Shown: positions 18,657-30,056, counted from the first letter of the stretch. The stretch: DNA of 64,000 nt from Streptococcus pseudopneumoniae (GCF_001074565.1 NZ_JUQX01000018.1:62001-126000); one strand, 5' to 3'. Numbers and translations are program-made. Notes: generated by a model not told the origin, from the sequence alone.

Positions 18657-18810
18657 TTAATACTCAATGAAAATCAAAGAGCAAACTAGGAAGATAGCCG
18701 CAGGTTGCTCAAAGTACAGCTTTGAGGTTGTAGATAGAACTGACGAAGTCAGTAACATATATACGGTAAGGCGACGCTGACGTGGTTTGAAGAGATTTTC
18801 GAAGAGTATA
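18657..18810 (-). repeat. BOX element (boxA-boxB-boxC)
   Basis: The minus strand reads from boxA (about 18810-18754, ending ATACTCTTCGAAAATCTC at its outer edge), through one boxB unit (about 18753-18711, TTACTGACTTCGTCAGTTCT), to boxC (about 18710-18659, ending TTTTCATTGAGTATTAA). This is the A1B1C1 form of the BOX repeat known from S. pneumoniae and relatives, a non-coding miniature element able to fold into a long hairpin. It lies between recD2 and the end of tig. Confidence 0.92.
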
Positions 18811-18813
18811 AGA

Positions 18814-20097
18814 TTATTTAACTGTTGCAGTGCTTGTGATCAATTCAACAGCTTTTTTAATAGTGATATCGTGTTTCAACATATCAGCTGAAAGCAAGTT
18901 TTGTACTTGTGCAACTTCCATATTGTAGTCTGCTGCCAATTGCTCGATTTCTTTTTGGATTTCTTCTTCTGAAGCGTCAAATCCTTCAGCTTTGGCAACT
19001 GCTTCGATAACAAGGTTAGTCTTTGTACGTGACTCAGCTTCTGCTTCGTATTGTTTGTGAAGGTCTTCTTGAGTAGTTCCAGTGATTTGGAAGTACATGT
19101 CAGGGTTGATACCTTGACGTTGCAAGTTTCCAAGGAATTCATTTACTGAACGGTGAACTTCTTCGTGGATCATTTCTTCTGGAAGTTCTACGATTTCAGC
19201 ATTTTCTACAGCTTTATCGATTGCTGCACCTTCAACGGCATCTTTGTATGCTTCTTCTTTCGCAGCAGTCAATTCTTTGCGGTATTTTTCTTTCAATTCG
19301 TCAAGAGTTTCTACTTCTTCGTCGATATCTTTTGCAAGTTCATCGTCAAGAGCTGGAACTTCTTTAGCTTTTACTTCGTGAATAGTTGTTACGAATTTAG
19401 CTTCTTTACCTGCAAGGTCTTCTGCTTGGTAGTCTTCTGGGAATGTTACGATAACATCAACAGTTTCGCCAGCTGAGTGACCTACCAATTGGTCTTCAAA
19501 ACCAGGTATGAATTGACCTGATCCAAGTCCAAGTGAGAAGTTTTCACCTTTTCCACCGTCGAACTCAACACCATCGATAGAACCAACGAAATCAATAACA
19601 ACAGTGTCGCCATTTTCAGCAGCGCCTTCTTTGATAACCAATTCAGCCAAGTTATTGCGTTCGCGTTCGATACGTTCTTCAACGTCAGCGTCAGTTACTT
19701 CTTTTTCTACATCAACTGATACTTCAAGGTTTTTGTAGTCACCCAATTTTACTTCAGGTTTTGTCACGACTTCAGCTGTGATAACCCAGTCTTGACCTTT
19801 TTCCATTGAAGTCACATCGATTTTTGGTTGTGCAACAACTTCCAGACCAGCTTCTTTTACTGCAGCTTCATAAGCGTTTGGCAAAAGTGCGTTCATTGCA
19901 TCTTGATAAAGAGCTTCTTCACCAAATTTTTGGTCGAAGATAGGGCGTGGAAGGTGACCTTTACGGAAACCAGGAACGTTAAGAGTTTTCTTTACTGAGT
20001 TAAATACACGGTCCAATTCTGGTTTGATTTGGTCTTGAGAGATAGTGAAAGTCAAGACACCACGGTTTGTTTCTTTGTTTTCAAATGATACAGACAT
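18814..20097 (-). CDS. tig: Trigger factor
   Basis: Ribosome-bound chaperone and peptidyl-prolyl isomerase that meets nascent chains. The 427-residue protein has the ribosome-docking loop GFRKGHLPR near residues 44-52, the FKBP-type isomerase domain (about 160-245, with [15 protein letters not shown]) and a helical C-terminal chaperone domain. Length is typical. A BOX element directly follows its stop codon. It has its own upstream region of 90 bases. Confidence 0.97.
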   Translation of the reverse strand: MSVSFENKETNRGVLTFTISQDQIKPELDRVFNSVKKTLNVPGFRKGHLPRPIFDQKFGEEALYQDAMNALLPNAYEAAVKEAGLEVVAQPKIDVTSMEKGQDWVITAEVVTKPEVKLGDYKNLEVSVDVEKEVTDADVEERIERERNNLAELVIKEGAAENGDTVVIDFVGSIDGVEFDGGKGENFSLGLGSGQFIPGFEDQLVGHSAGETVDVIVTFPEDYQAEDLAGKEAKFVTTIHEVKAKEVPALDDELAKDIDEEVETLDELKEKYRKELTAAKEEAYKDAVEGAAIDKAVENAEIVELPEEMIHEEVHRSVNEFLGNLQRQGINPDMYFQITGTTQEDLHKQYEAEAESRTKTNLVIEAVAKAEGFDASEEEIQKEIEQLAADYNMEVAQVQNLLSADMLKHDITIKKAVELITSTATVK

Positions 20098-20187
20098 TCT
20101 GTCATTTCTCCTTAAAATTTTTAATACAGTCCATTATACCATATAATAGCGACTTTTTTCAAGTAATGAATGCGCTTTTCAATAGTG

Positions 20188-20844
20188 CTAGAGGTACTTG
20201 CTCGCTTCCTTGATACTAAGTTCAGCCATTCTTTCCTTGTTTTTTTCGATGAAGCTTGTTACCCATTCCGGATTGGTTTTGGAGTAGTCTCTCAGGGCCC
20301 AACCGATGGCTTTGTTGATAAAAAATTCTGTCTGGTCCAGATTGTTTAGTAGGATCTTTTCCATCAGTTGGACATTCGTTTTCTCTTTTCTTAACAACTG
20401 GTGGTCAATAGCGACTCGTCTCAGCCAGATATTGTCTGAGAGGCTCCATTTTAAAAGCACTTCTTCAAGTTCCGGATGGTTAGCAACCAAACTCCCAACT
20501 ACTCGGTCTAGGATATCTACTGTGTCCCACCAGGACTTGGTCACGACCAGACGCTCAAGCTTAGGCAAATCGTTCTCCGTCAAATAAGACTGCATAGCTT
20601 TCAAATAGTTGGCAGCCACATACTGGTATTCTCTAGCATCCTTTTCCCAGCAAGTGTCTACAAAATCCCAATCGATGAGCTTTGTTTTTTTCGCACTTGG
20701 AAAGTATTTTTTGTAGAGGGCATTTCTTTCAGGAGCTGCAATACCTAAAAAGGAAAATTGGTATCGCATATAGGCTTCCATTGGGCCTGCTTTCTCAGGG
20801 TCTTTTGCCGCTTCTAGCTCCTCAAGTATATCTGCAAAACTCAT
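20188..20844 (-). CDS. DNA alkylation repair protein (AlkD-like)
   Basis: A 218-residue all-helical HEAT-repeat-like protein of the DNA alkylation repair (AlkC/AlkD) family; family members excise alkylated purines. It contains the family stretch FFINKAIGWALRDYSKTNPEWV near 175-196, with the WALRDY element typical of AlkD proteins. Its ATG follows the TAG stop of liaR with no gap, and its ribosome-binding site AGGAGG lies inside liaR, so it is translated from the lia transcript. Activity on DNA is inferred from family. Confidence 0.85.
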   Translation of the reverse strand: MSFADILEELEAAKDPEKAGPMEAYMRYQFSFLGIAAPERNALYKKYFPSAKKTKLIDWDFVDTCWEKDAREYQYVAANYLKAMQSYLTENDLPKLERLVVTKSWWDTVDILDRVVGSLVANHPELEEVLLKWSLSDNIWLRRVAIDHQLLRKEKTNVQLMEKILLNNLDQTEFFINKAIGWALRDYSKTNPEWVTSFIEKNKERMAELSIKEASKYL

Positions 20845-21477
20845 CTAAAAGTCCTCCTGCCCTACCAAGTGGTGTTGAAAGGCATAGACCGCAGCCTGGG
20901 TGCGATCGCTGACCTCAAGCTTGGCTAGAATGTTGGATACATGGGTCTTGACCGTCTTGAGTGAGATAAAGAGTTCATCTGCAATGCGCTGATTTTCGTA
21001 GCCCTTGGCGATGAGTTGAAGCACATCTCGTTCACGCGCAGTCAGATCCTCATGAAGTTCCATATGATTGCGGTGGTATTCGACCTTCTTGCTGACCTCT
21101 TGTTCAATAGCAAGCTCTCCAGCAGCAACCTTACGAACAGCGTGGAGCAGTTCGTCTGCACTAGAAGTCTTGAGCATATAACCTTTGGCACCCGCATTCA
21201 AGACAGGCATGATTTTTTCATTGTCTAGGTAAGAGGTCACAATCAAAATCTTGGCTTCAGGCCATTCTTTGAGGATGGCTAAGGTTGCATAAATCCCATT
21301 CATCTCAGGCATGACAATATCCATGACAATGACATCTGGACGCAGTTTCAAGGCCAAGTCAATACCTTGAGCCCCATTGGCAGCTTCGCCCACAACTTCT
21401 ACATCGTCTTGGAGGTCAAAATAGCTTTTCAAGCCCAATCGAACCATTTCATGGTCATCTACCAGTAAAATTTTCAT
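20845..21477 (-). CDS. liaR: Response regulator LiaR (NarL/LuxR family)
   Basis: DNA-binding regulator of the cell-envelope stress system LiaFSR. The 210-residue protein has a receiver domain with the acidic pocket DDHE (7-10) and phospho-acceptor Asp53 (VIVMDIVMPEMNG), and a C-terminal LuxR-type helix-turn-helix (LTAREVDVLQLIAKGYENQRIA-like region, about 145-200). It lies between liaS and the AlkD-like gene on one transcript. The liaF-liaS-liaR order identifies the system. Confidence 0.93.
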   Translation of the reverse strand: MKILLVDDHEMVRLGLKSYFDLQDDVEVVGEAANGAQGIDLALKLRPDVIVMDIVMPEMNGIYATLAILKEWPEAKILIVTSYLDNEKIMPVLNAGAKGYMLKTSSADELLHAVRKVAAGELAIEQEVSKKVEYHRNHMELHEDLTARERDVLQLIAKGYENQRIADELFISLKTVKTHVSNILAKLEVSDRTQAAVYAFQHHLVGQEDF

Positions 21478-21487
21478 CTCTACTCCT

Positions 21488-22486
21488 TTATGATTCCTTA
21501 TCTAGCAGGGGAATACGGATATCAACCGCCAGCCCTTGCTTAGGTGCTGTCAAGAGTTGAACCGTTCCTGCCATATCTTCGACCCGCTCCTTGATATTTC
21601 GCAGTCCATAACTCAAGTCATCTAAACTCCCTAACTGGAAACCAATCCCATTGTCCACCACCTTCAGCTGCAATTCAACATCAGTCTGATAGAGGTAGAC
21701 ATCTAAGCAAGATGCCTGGGCATGGCGGAGGGTATTGCTGATCAATTCCTGCAAAATACGGAAGATATGTTCTTCAATCTTCTTAGGCAATTTAGACACA
21801 TTTTGCTTGAGGCTTACCTTGAGATCACTCTTGTCCTCAAGCTCTTTTAAGAGGATTTGAATCCCCTCAACCAAACTCTTCTCTTCCAACTCTACAGGAC
21901 GCAAATGTAGGAGCAAGACCCGCAAATCTTTCTGGGCCGTTTCGAGAATGGCTGCGACACTTTGCAACTGGGTCTGCATCTTTTCTCTATCCAGCTTCAA
22001 AGCCTGCTGGCTGACACCTGATAAAATCATATGGGCTGCAAACAACTCCTGACTAACTGTATCGTGCAAGTCACGTGCAATCCGCTTCCGTTCTTTCTCG
22101 ATGATTGCTTCTTCCCTGACCAGGCCTTGATTTTCAGCCTTTTGAACAGCTTCTGTCAAGAGATTGAGCTTGCCAGATAAGGACTTGAAACTGGCATCCA
22201 AGTCTGGATCTGCAAAAGAAACCACCTCTTTTCCTGCTAACAGTCGCTTGAGATTGACCTGCATTTTTCTGCGAGAAATTTCTTCCATCACCCTCCAAAA
22301 GAGGACAAAAAAGAAGGACATGGAAAGACTAAAGACAAAAATCAAGAAGATTAACTTTTCTGTTCTCTCAATATCTTGTAGCAAATAGGACCAATCAAGA
22401 TTGAGAATATCAAGTAGACTATTGGTCAAAAAGAGGATAAAAAGGAGAGCAGTCAGCCCGATTAACAGATAAGATTGCTTTTTCAT
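21488..22486 (-). CDS. liaS: Sensor histidine kinase LiaS
   Basis: Membrane kinase of the cell-wall stress system. The 332-residue protein has two N-terminal membrane helices (about 6-24 and 45-65) with almost no external loop, the intramembrane-sensing layout. The HisKA_3 phosphorylation motif is RIARDLHDTVSQELFA with His141, and the ATPase domain carries VVDNGIGFQ. It overlaps liaF by four bases and is 10 bases from liaR. Confidence 0.93.
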   Translation of the reverse strand: MKKQSYLLIGLTALLFILFLTNSLLDILNLDWSYLLQDIERTEKLIFLIFVFSLSMSFFFVLFWRVMEEISRRKMQVNLKRLLAGKEVVSFADPDLDASFKSLSGKLNLLTEAVQKAENQGLVREEAIIEKERKRIARDLHDTVSQELFAAHMILSGVSQQALKLDREKMQTQLQSVAAILETAQKDLRVLLLHLRPVELEEKSLVEGIQILLKELEDKSDLKVSLKQNVSKLPKKIEEHIFRILQELISNTLRHAQASCLDVYLYQTDVELQLKVVDNGIGFQLGSLDDLSYGLRNIKERVEDMAGTVQLLTAPKQGLAVDIRIPLLDKES

Positions 22487-23181
22487 CCTCTGACCACCTC
22501 CACATCTCCAATCATACTGGTTAGGAAAATTTTGACGCTCTTGTTACTCTTGAGATAGTCTCTGGTCTCCTGATGATAGTGTTCATTTCGAAGGGATCTC
22601 TTAGGTTGATGAAGGAAGGTAAGATCTCCATAAAGACAGTTGACACTGAGGCTGATTTCCACATCTACAGGTACGATAATCCTAGTCGTTCCGACCATCT
22701 TTCTAAGGATAATGACATTATCATGATTGGTTAGGATAACTCTTTCTAAGTGAATGGTGTCCTTGCCCATGAGGCGAAAGAGGTTGATATCGTCAAACTG
22801 GCAGGTCTGGTGACTAGAGAAATGATGGAGATTGCCAAACCAAGGATTGCGTTCATTTTTTACTGTCATCACCTCTTCAAAGACCAAATCCGTCTCCTCT
22901 CTTTCTTGGTTCATCATTGGATAGAGAAGAAAGAGACTGTAGATCACCGCTACAAAGATAGCTAGAATCACAAAGGGATTGAGCATGACGATGAAAAAGA
23001 AAAGAATAGTCGCTACAAGGAGAAAGACGTTGTTGCCCTCTTTACCTGCATAATAGCGGAGCAAGAGCAAAAAGAGGAACAGAATCAGCAGAAAACGCGA
23101 AAAATGCTCTGATACCATCAAAATCAGAGCTCCCGTCAGCAGACAGGCTTCAATAAATAAAAAGATTTGAAATTTTTTCAT
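22483..23181 (-). CDS. liaF: LiaF, membrane inhibitor of the LiaSR system
   Basis: Membrane protein that holds LiaS off in the absence of envelope stress. The start is the ATG at 23181 after AGAGAGGATG, giving 232 residues; an open frame continues upstream but has no such site. The first half has about four hydrophobic helices, and the second half is the beta-helical LiaF C-terminal (DUF2154) domain, for example DINLFRLMGKDTIHLERVIL. A -10-like TAAAAT lies 20 bases upstream, and the 116-base gap also has CCTCAGACCGAGGTGAC, a possible LiaR site that I cannot confirm. Confidence 0.88.
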   Translation of the reverse strand: MKKFQIFLFIEACLLTGALILMVSEHFSRFLLILFLFLLLLRYYAGKEGNNVFLLVATILFFFIVMLNPFVILAIFVAVIYSLFLLYPMMNQEREETDLVFEEVMTVKNERNPWFGNLHHFSSHQTCQFDDINLFRLMGKDTIHLERVILTNHDNVIILRKMVGTTRIIVPVDVEISLSVNCLYGDLTFLHQPKRSLRNEHYHQETRDYLKSNKSVKIFLTSMIGDVEVVRG

Positions 23182-23267
23182 AGCTGCATCCTCTCTTTCT
23201 ATTTTATCACAATTTAAAAAAGTCACCTCGGTCTGAGGATGGAAAAAGCGGTTGACAAAGAGATACA

Positions 23268-23293
23268 AAAAAGGGCGGGATTCTTGTCCCGAC
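23268..23293 (-). terminator. Terminator of the mevalonate operon
   Basis: On the minus strand GGTCGGGA-CAAGAA-TCCCGCCC (one mismatch) followed by TTTTTT, right after the fni stop codon. Confidence 0.88.
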
Positions 23294-23297
23294 CTCT

Positions 23298-25276
<1,979 letters not shown>

Positions 25277-25290
<14 letters not shown>

Positions 25291-26230
25291 CTTGGCTCAA
25301 ATCCTTTGTTTTTGACACAATCAAGCGATAACGTTGACCAAATATTTCAGATAAATGCTCCAAGTCTTCCTCTTGACAGAGGACCTTGACATTAGGGCCA
25401 GCATCCATGGTAAAGTAACAGACTTCTCCTTGCTCACGAAGCTGGCGGACAAAGTCCATCGCTTCATAGCTTGCATCGGTCAGATAAGAAAAGGCTGGTG
25501 ATGCTGTTTTGGTCGTAGCGTGCATAGCAAGGGCATTTTTCTCCGTTAATTCACCAACCTTGGCAAAGTCATTTTCCTTGAGATAGACCAGCATATCCTG
25601 ATAATCCTTCTCAGATTGACGCACCCAGTCATCAAAAGTCGTCGAGGTTTCCACACAAAGTTTCATCCCATCACGGCTAGAAATTGGTTTTTTCTTATCC
25701 TCTAGCACCAACATGATCATAGCTAGTTTCAAGTCTGTCTCTACAGGGTAAATCTCCCCACTATCCTTATCCCAAGCACCTAGTGGTCCATAAAAACTAC
25801 GAGAGGAAGAACCTGAAGCGAACTTAGCCTCCTGTGCCAACTGACTCCGATCCAAACCAAGCTGGAAATAGGCGTTGCAAGCCTTGACCAAGGCGGACAA
25901 ACCACTAGAACTAGAGGACAAGCCCGCCGCAGTCGGCATGTTGTTTTGGGTATCGATACGGACAAAACCCTCACCTTCTGGACGGTAGCGGTCGATAATC
26001 TTGCTCATCTTGGCATGCTCCGCCTCATTTTGGAGCTGACCATTGATATAAAAGGCATCCGCCGTCGCATGGGCTGGTAGAGGCGACAAGGTCGTCTCTG
26101 TATACATATTTTCCAAAGTCAGAGAGATACTGCTAGTAGCAGGAACCATCTCTTTCTCTTTTTTCTTTCCCCAGTATTTGATAATGGCAATATTTGCATA
26201 GGAACGTACTGTTACAGGCTTTCGATCCAT
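25277..26230 (-). CDS. mvaD: Diphosphomevalonate decarboxylase
   Basis: ATP-dependent decarboxylation of mevalonate diphosphate to isopentenyl diphosphate. The 317-residue GHMP-fold enzyme starts with ANIAIIKYWGKK, contains PTAAGLSSSSSGLSALV near 98-114, and ends with the conserved YFTMDAGPNVKVL. It overlaps mvaK1 by 19 bases and mvaK2 by 14 bases. Identity is clear from motifs and order. Confidence 0.97.
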
Positions 26231-27090
26231 GTCTGAACAGCTCCTTTCTCTTCTAATCGTTTTGCTAGTTCTTCTGCTTGATCCAGATTGGTTGCCAAGG
26301 CTATGATACAGCCTCCTAGCCCACCACCGCTCATCTTGGCACCCAGAGCTCCGTAGCTCAGAGCCGTTTCAACGAGGGAATCCGCCTCAGGGCTACTGAC
26401 ACCAATTTCTTTTAGATGTAAATGTGCCTGACTGAATATTTGTCCCAGTTTTTTAGCATCTTTTTGTCTAATCGCATCTTCTGCCTGCTGGGTCAATTCT
26501 CCCAAGGCATGCAAAAACGGTAGGGCATCCTTCCCCTTGCTTTGAACCACTTGGATGGCTTCACGAGTGTGACCATACACGCCCGTATCTGCAATGACCA
26601 AATAAGCGGATAGGTCCATCTTAAGCTCTGTAAATCCAACGTTTTTAATAAAGCGAATAGGTTGGTCACTGAGACAGGTCTTGGCATCCAACCCGCTTGG
26701 ATTCATATGGGCAATCATCTCAGCCCGATTGACCAAGATTTCTAGTACATCATGAGGCAGGTCGGCTTGATAGTAGTCAAAAACCGCACGAATAGCCGCT
26801 ATACTGATAGCTGCTGACGAACCCATCCCTCGTTTTTCAGGGATAGCCGAGTCAATCACACAGCGAATGCAAGCATCCTTGATATTTAGATGTTCAAGCG
26901 AGGCATACACCGCCATAGATAAGGTATCCTCCTCATAAAGACGCCATGGACTTTCAGCAGGGACCACCTTGCAGGTCACCTCCACCTCTAAGAGAGGCAG
27001 AGAAATGGCAGGATAGCCGTAGACTACCGCATGCTCCCCTATTAAAATAATCTTACTATGTGCCTGACCGACACCAACTTTTTTTGTCAT
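26212..27090 (-). CDS. mvaK1: Mevalonate kinase
   Basis: First gene of the operon; phosphorylates mevalonate. The 292-residue GHMP kinase has GQAHSKIILIGEHAVVYGYPA at the N-terminus, PEKRGMGSSAAISIAAIRA near 89-107 (ATP loop) and KMSGGGLGGCIIAL near 250-263. In S. pneumoniae the pathway product diphosphomevalonate inhibits this enzyme. A TATAAT lies about 70 bases upstream, next to the terminator of the choline-binding gene before it. Confidence 0.96.
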   Translation of the reverse strand: MTKKVGVGQAHSKIILIGEHAVVYGYPAISLPLLEVEVTCKVVPAESPWRLYEEDTLSMAVYASLEHLNIKDACIRCVIDSAIPEKRGMGSSAAISIAAIRAVFDYYQADLPHDVLEILVNRAEMIAHMNPSGLDAKTCLSDQPIRFIKNVGFTELKMDLSAYLVIADTGVYGHTREAIQVVQSKGKDALPFLHALGELTQQAEDAIRQKDAKKLGQIFSQAHLHLKEIGVSSPEADSLVETALSYGALGAKMSGGGLGGCIIALATNLDQAEELAKRLEEKGAVQTWIESL

Positions 27091-27170
27091 GTTTTCCTTT
27101 AACCAGACGGAAAGACCGTCTCACTTTTCATACAGTAGTATTTCTCCTATCTATTTTATTATATTTTCAC

Positions 27171-27200
27171 AAAAAAAGCGATTGTTTCCTTTACAATCGC
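27171..27200 (-). terminator. Terminator of the first choline-binding protein gene
   Basis: On the minus strand GCGATTGT-AAAGGAA-ACAATCGC followed by seven T. It separates the choline-binding genes from the mevalonate operon. Confidence 0.92.
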
Positions 27201-27208
27201 CTCTTTCA

Positions 27209-28228
27209 TTATTGAACCCATTCGCCATTATAGTTGACGTAGTAGCCATCTACGGTAGTATTCACCGCCAAAGCACCTGAGCTATAAGCATAGTACCATT
27301 TACCATTGACCTGGAACCAGCCTGTCTTCATATCTCCATTACTTGCATGTAGATAATACCAAGTCGAACCTTCTTGATACCAACCAGTTGCCATTGCTCC
27401 TGATGAACGGAGATAGTACCATTTGTTCCCAAGGTTTTGCCAACCAGTTTTCATATCGCCATTTGGTTGGTCTAAATAATACCAAGTGGTACCTTCCTGA
27501 TACCAGCCAGTCGCCATTGCTCCTGATGAACGGAGATAGTACCATTTATTACCAAGATGTTGCCAACCTGTTTGCATGATGCCAGTTGTTGGATCTAAGT
27601 AGTACCATGGAGCAGGTTTGCTTCTATCAATGCCAAAAGTAACATGGAAATCTTGAGTCCAACCCTTAGCAACTTCACCAATTGGTAGTGGATTGTAAGA
27701 ATCATCGCCAGAAATTCCTAGCTTATTTAAATAATACCAATTGCCGTCTTCATAAGTCCAGCCAGTCTTTACAGCATAATTATTATCAAAATAATAAGTT
27801 CTCTTTTCAGCAGATGGAGTATATTGTTCACCGTATACTTTTCCTGTATTTTCAGACGTTTTTGCCTCTAGTACTTGTTTATCTGTTTGTTCTAGCAAAG
27901 CACCATCTTGTCCAAAATAGTACCACTTCTGTTGAAGGCCAATTTCTAAGACTGGACGATTATTAAATAAATTATCACGATAACCTGTTCCATGAATTTC
28001 TACGTATTGCCAACCGACAACCATCTCTCCTCTATCACCAAAATAGTAAGTTTTACCGTCTATTTTATGCCAATAGATTGCTTTATGATCATCTTTTACA
28101 TAATATTTTCTATTATCCTTATCAACAAATTGGCCACCTGTGGTATCCGCAAATACAGTATTTGTAGCTAGCAAACCAAAGAAAAATGTTGCTAGTGCGA
28201 CTTGCATCATTTTTTTCAAAAGCTTCAT
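27209..28228 (-). CDS. Choline-binding surface protein (CbpF/CbpC type)
   Basis: Secreted protein held on the wall by phosphocholine of teichoic acids. Start is the ATG at 28228 after GGAGGAGATACAA (339 residues); a longer in-frame start has no such site. A signal peptide (KLLKKMMQVALATFFFGLLA) cleaves near ADTTGG. The whole mature protein consists of choline-binding modules: degenerate ones in the first half, then canonical 20-21 residue repeats with TGW, WYYL and GAM/GDM elements. No catalytic domain is seen. Closest recalled relatives are pneumococcal CbpF, CbpC and CbpJ; which one is its ortholog cannot be decided here. Confidence 0.88.
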   Translation of the reverse strand: MKLLKKMMQVALATFFFGLLATNTVFADTTGGQFVDKDNRKYYVKDDHKAIYWHKIDGKTYYFGDRGEMVVGWQYVEIHGTGYRDNLFNNRPVLEIGLQQKWYYFGQDGALLEQTDKQVLEAKTSENTGKVYGEQYTPSAEKRTYYFDNNYAVKTGWTYEDGNWYYLNKLGISGDDSYNPLPIGEVAKGWTQDFHVTFGIDRSKPAPWYYLDPTTGIMQTGWQHLGNKWYYLRSSGAMATGWYQEGTTWYYLDQPNGDMKTGWQNLGNKWYYLRSSGAMATGWYQEGSTWYYLHASNGDMKTGWFQVNGKWYYAYSSGALAVNTTVDGYYVNYNGEWVQ

Positions 28229-28245
28229 TTGTATCTCCTCCAAGA

Positions 28246-29256
28246 TTAAATCCACTCACCAGATGAAGCAAAGTTATAAACTTTACCATCGATAGTTTGG
28301 CTACCTGTAACCATTGCTCCATTTGAATTGAGATAATACCAGTTTCCATTTACTTTGGTCCAACCTGTCTTCATATCTCCATTACTTGCATTTAGGTAGT
28401 ACCAAGTTGAACCGTCTTTCACCCAACCAGTTGCCATAGCTCCTGATGAACGGAGATAGTACCACTTGTTACCAAGATATTGCCAGCCTGTTTTCATATC
28501 GCCATTTTCAGCATCTAAATAGTACCAAGTTGAGCCTTCCTGATACCAGCCAGTTGTCATAGCTCCTGATGAACGGAGGTAGTACCACTTATTGCCAATT
28601 TGATTCCAACCAGTTTGCATGATACCAGTTGTTGGATCTAGATAGTACCAAGCTGAACCATCATTTATCCAACCTGAACGTCTTTCACCACCAATATAGT
28701 TTTCTCCATTAATTTCCGTTTTAGCTAGATAATACCAATTAGACTGATCATAAAGCCAACCTGTCTCTAAAGAATGATTTTGATTAAAGTAATAGTTCGT
28801 GTAAAAACTCTTCTCTTCTTTATCTTCCGGATTTGTACGTTTTTCCCCATACTTTCTTCCAACACTGTCTTTAGTTTTAACCTCTAATGCTTTCCAACCA
28901 ACAAACTCTTGTAGCACTCCATTTTTATCGAAATAGTACCACTCTGACTTTGGAAAACCTTCTAATCTGATACCATTTGGGTACGGACCAATTGTACTAC
29001 CTTTAGATGGAAACGGAATATATTGCCAGCCGACCACCATCTCTCCAGATAAAGGATCAAAATAATAGTACTTCCCATCAATCACCCGCCAGTAGGTTTC
29101 TTTTAGTTCCCCCTTCTTGTAGTAGGTTCTACCATTTTCTTGGACAAATTGCCAGCCTTCTGAATAAGCATCATCCGCCAATACTGTGCTTGTCGCCAGC
29201 AAAGCAAAGAAAAAGACGGCTAGTCCAACTTGCATCATTATCTTAAATTTTTTCAT
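28246..29256 (-). CDS. Second choline-binding surface protein
   Basis: A 336-residue paralog of the downstream gene, with the same design: signal peptide (KFKIMMQVGLAVFFFALLATS) and a body made wholly of choline-binding repeats, regular in the C-terminal half. The N-terminal part WQFVQENGRTYYKKGELKET resembles pneumococcal CbpF-type proteins. It has a strong promoter and TGGAGGAAAGA ribosome-binding site; the second gene lies 17 bases behind it and is probably on the same transcript. The two share near-identical repeat DNA. Function beyond choline binding is unknown. Confidence 0.88.
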   Translation of the reverse strand: MKKFKIMMQVGLAVFFFALLATSTVLADDAYSEGWQFVQENGRTYYKKGELKETYWRVIDGKYYYFDPLSGEMVVGWQYIPFPSKGSTIGPYPNGIRLEGFPKSEWYYFDKNGVLQEFVGWKALEVKTKDSVGRKYGEKRTNPEDKEEKSFYTNYYFNQNHSLETGWLYDQSNWYYLAKTEINGENYIGGERRSGWINDGSAWYYLDPTTGIMQTGWNQIGNKWYYLRSSGAMTTGWYQEGSTWYYLDAENGDMKTGWQYLGNKWYYLRSSGAMATGWVKDGSTWYYLNASNGDMKTGWTKVNGNWYYLNSNGAMVTGSQTIDGKVYNFASSGEWI

Positions 29257-29277
29257 TAGATCTTTCCTCCATAACTG

Positions 29278-29306
29278 ATTGTAGCAAAGACCCGACTGTA
29301 TGTCAA
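29278..29306 (-). promoter_or_regulatory. Promoter of the choline-binding gene pair
   Basis: On the minus strand perfect TTGACA (29301-29306), 17 bases, TACAAT (29278-29283). Confidence 0.88.
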
Positions 29307-29322
29307 TATATAGAAACTTCTC

Positions 29323-29352
29323 AAAAAAAGCGGTTACATAACTGCAACTGCT
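29323..29352 (-). terminator. Terminator after ritR
   Basis: On the minus strand AGCAGTTGCA-GTTA-TGTAACCGCT (one mismatch, one G-U) followed by TTTTTT, just past the ritR stop. Confidence 0.82.
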
Positions 29353-29355
29353 TTT

Positions 29356-30045
29356 CTATTCTTGCATGGTATAACCAACACCACGCACGGTTTTAATGTA
29401 GCTTTTTTGACCTTTTACATCAAGCTTGCTACGTAGATAACGGATATAAACATCCACGATATTGGTTTCTGTCGCACTTTCGTACTTCCAAACACTTTCC
29501 AATAACTGCTCACGAGTCAAGACCTTCTTGCTTCCCATGAGAGTGGCCAAAAGGTCATACTCACGGCGCGTCAGAGCAATCATCTCCTCGCCACGATAAA
29601 CGGTATGATGTTCTACATCCATACGCAAATTGCGGTAAGACGTTGGGACCTTCATCTGACTACAATGTTGGTCAATAAAGTCCCGACCTCGGAAAATCGC
29701 TGAAATACGAGCCACCAGCTGATCAATAATCACTGGCTTATAGATGTAAGAAACGGCGAAGCGCTGGATTGTCTCAATCTGGTCTTGCAATTCTTCGCGA
29801 TGGTCCAAGACCATGATCACTGAGGCCGGTTTTGTCCGACTCAGCCTCTCTGCAAAATCCTGGGCCGTCATATCCCCCAGACGAGCATTCAGTAAAATCA
29901 AGTCATAATCTGTCTGGAGAGCCATGGAGAGGGCTTTTTGCCCCTCCTCTACCAGATCAACACGGTATTGCTCTTTTTGGAGTTCCAGACTGAGAAAATG
30001 AGCTAGATTTCGTTCTTTCTCAAGTAATAAAATCCGTTTCCCCAT
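29356..30045 (-). CDS. ritR: Orphan response regulator RitR
   Basis: OmpR-type regulator of iron uptake and oxidative stress genes in pneumococcus, working without a kinase. The 229-residue protein has a receiver domain whose acceptor site is Asn53 (LILLNARLGDM) instead of Asp, and Cys128 (IDQHCSQ) in the linker helix, the residue reported as the redox switch in S. pneumoniae. The C-terminal winged helix is typical (RREYDLLATLMGSK, VDVYIRYLRSKLD, VRGVGYTMQE). It follows gnd by 11 bases, as in pneumococcus, so the two are likely co-transcribed. Confidence 0.93.
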   Translation of the reverse strand: MGKRILLLEKERNLAHFLSLELQKEQYRVDLVEEGQKALSMALQTDYDLILLNARLGDMTAQDFAERLSRTKPASVIMVLDHREELQDQIETIQRFAVSYIYKPVIIDQLVARISAIFRGRDFIDQHCSQMKVPTSYRNLRMDVEHHTVYRGEEMIALTRREYDLLATLMGSKKVLTREQLLESVWKYESATETNIVDVYIRYLRSKLDVKGQKSYIKTVRGVGYTMQE

Positions 30046-30056
30046 GGCAGACCTAC

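Noticed and set aside
18657..18810. Conserved-looking intergenic block as a possible small RNA gene or insertion sequence
   Set aside because: It matches the boxA-boxB-boxC structure of a BOX element, with no transposase and no independent promoter.
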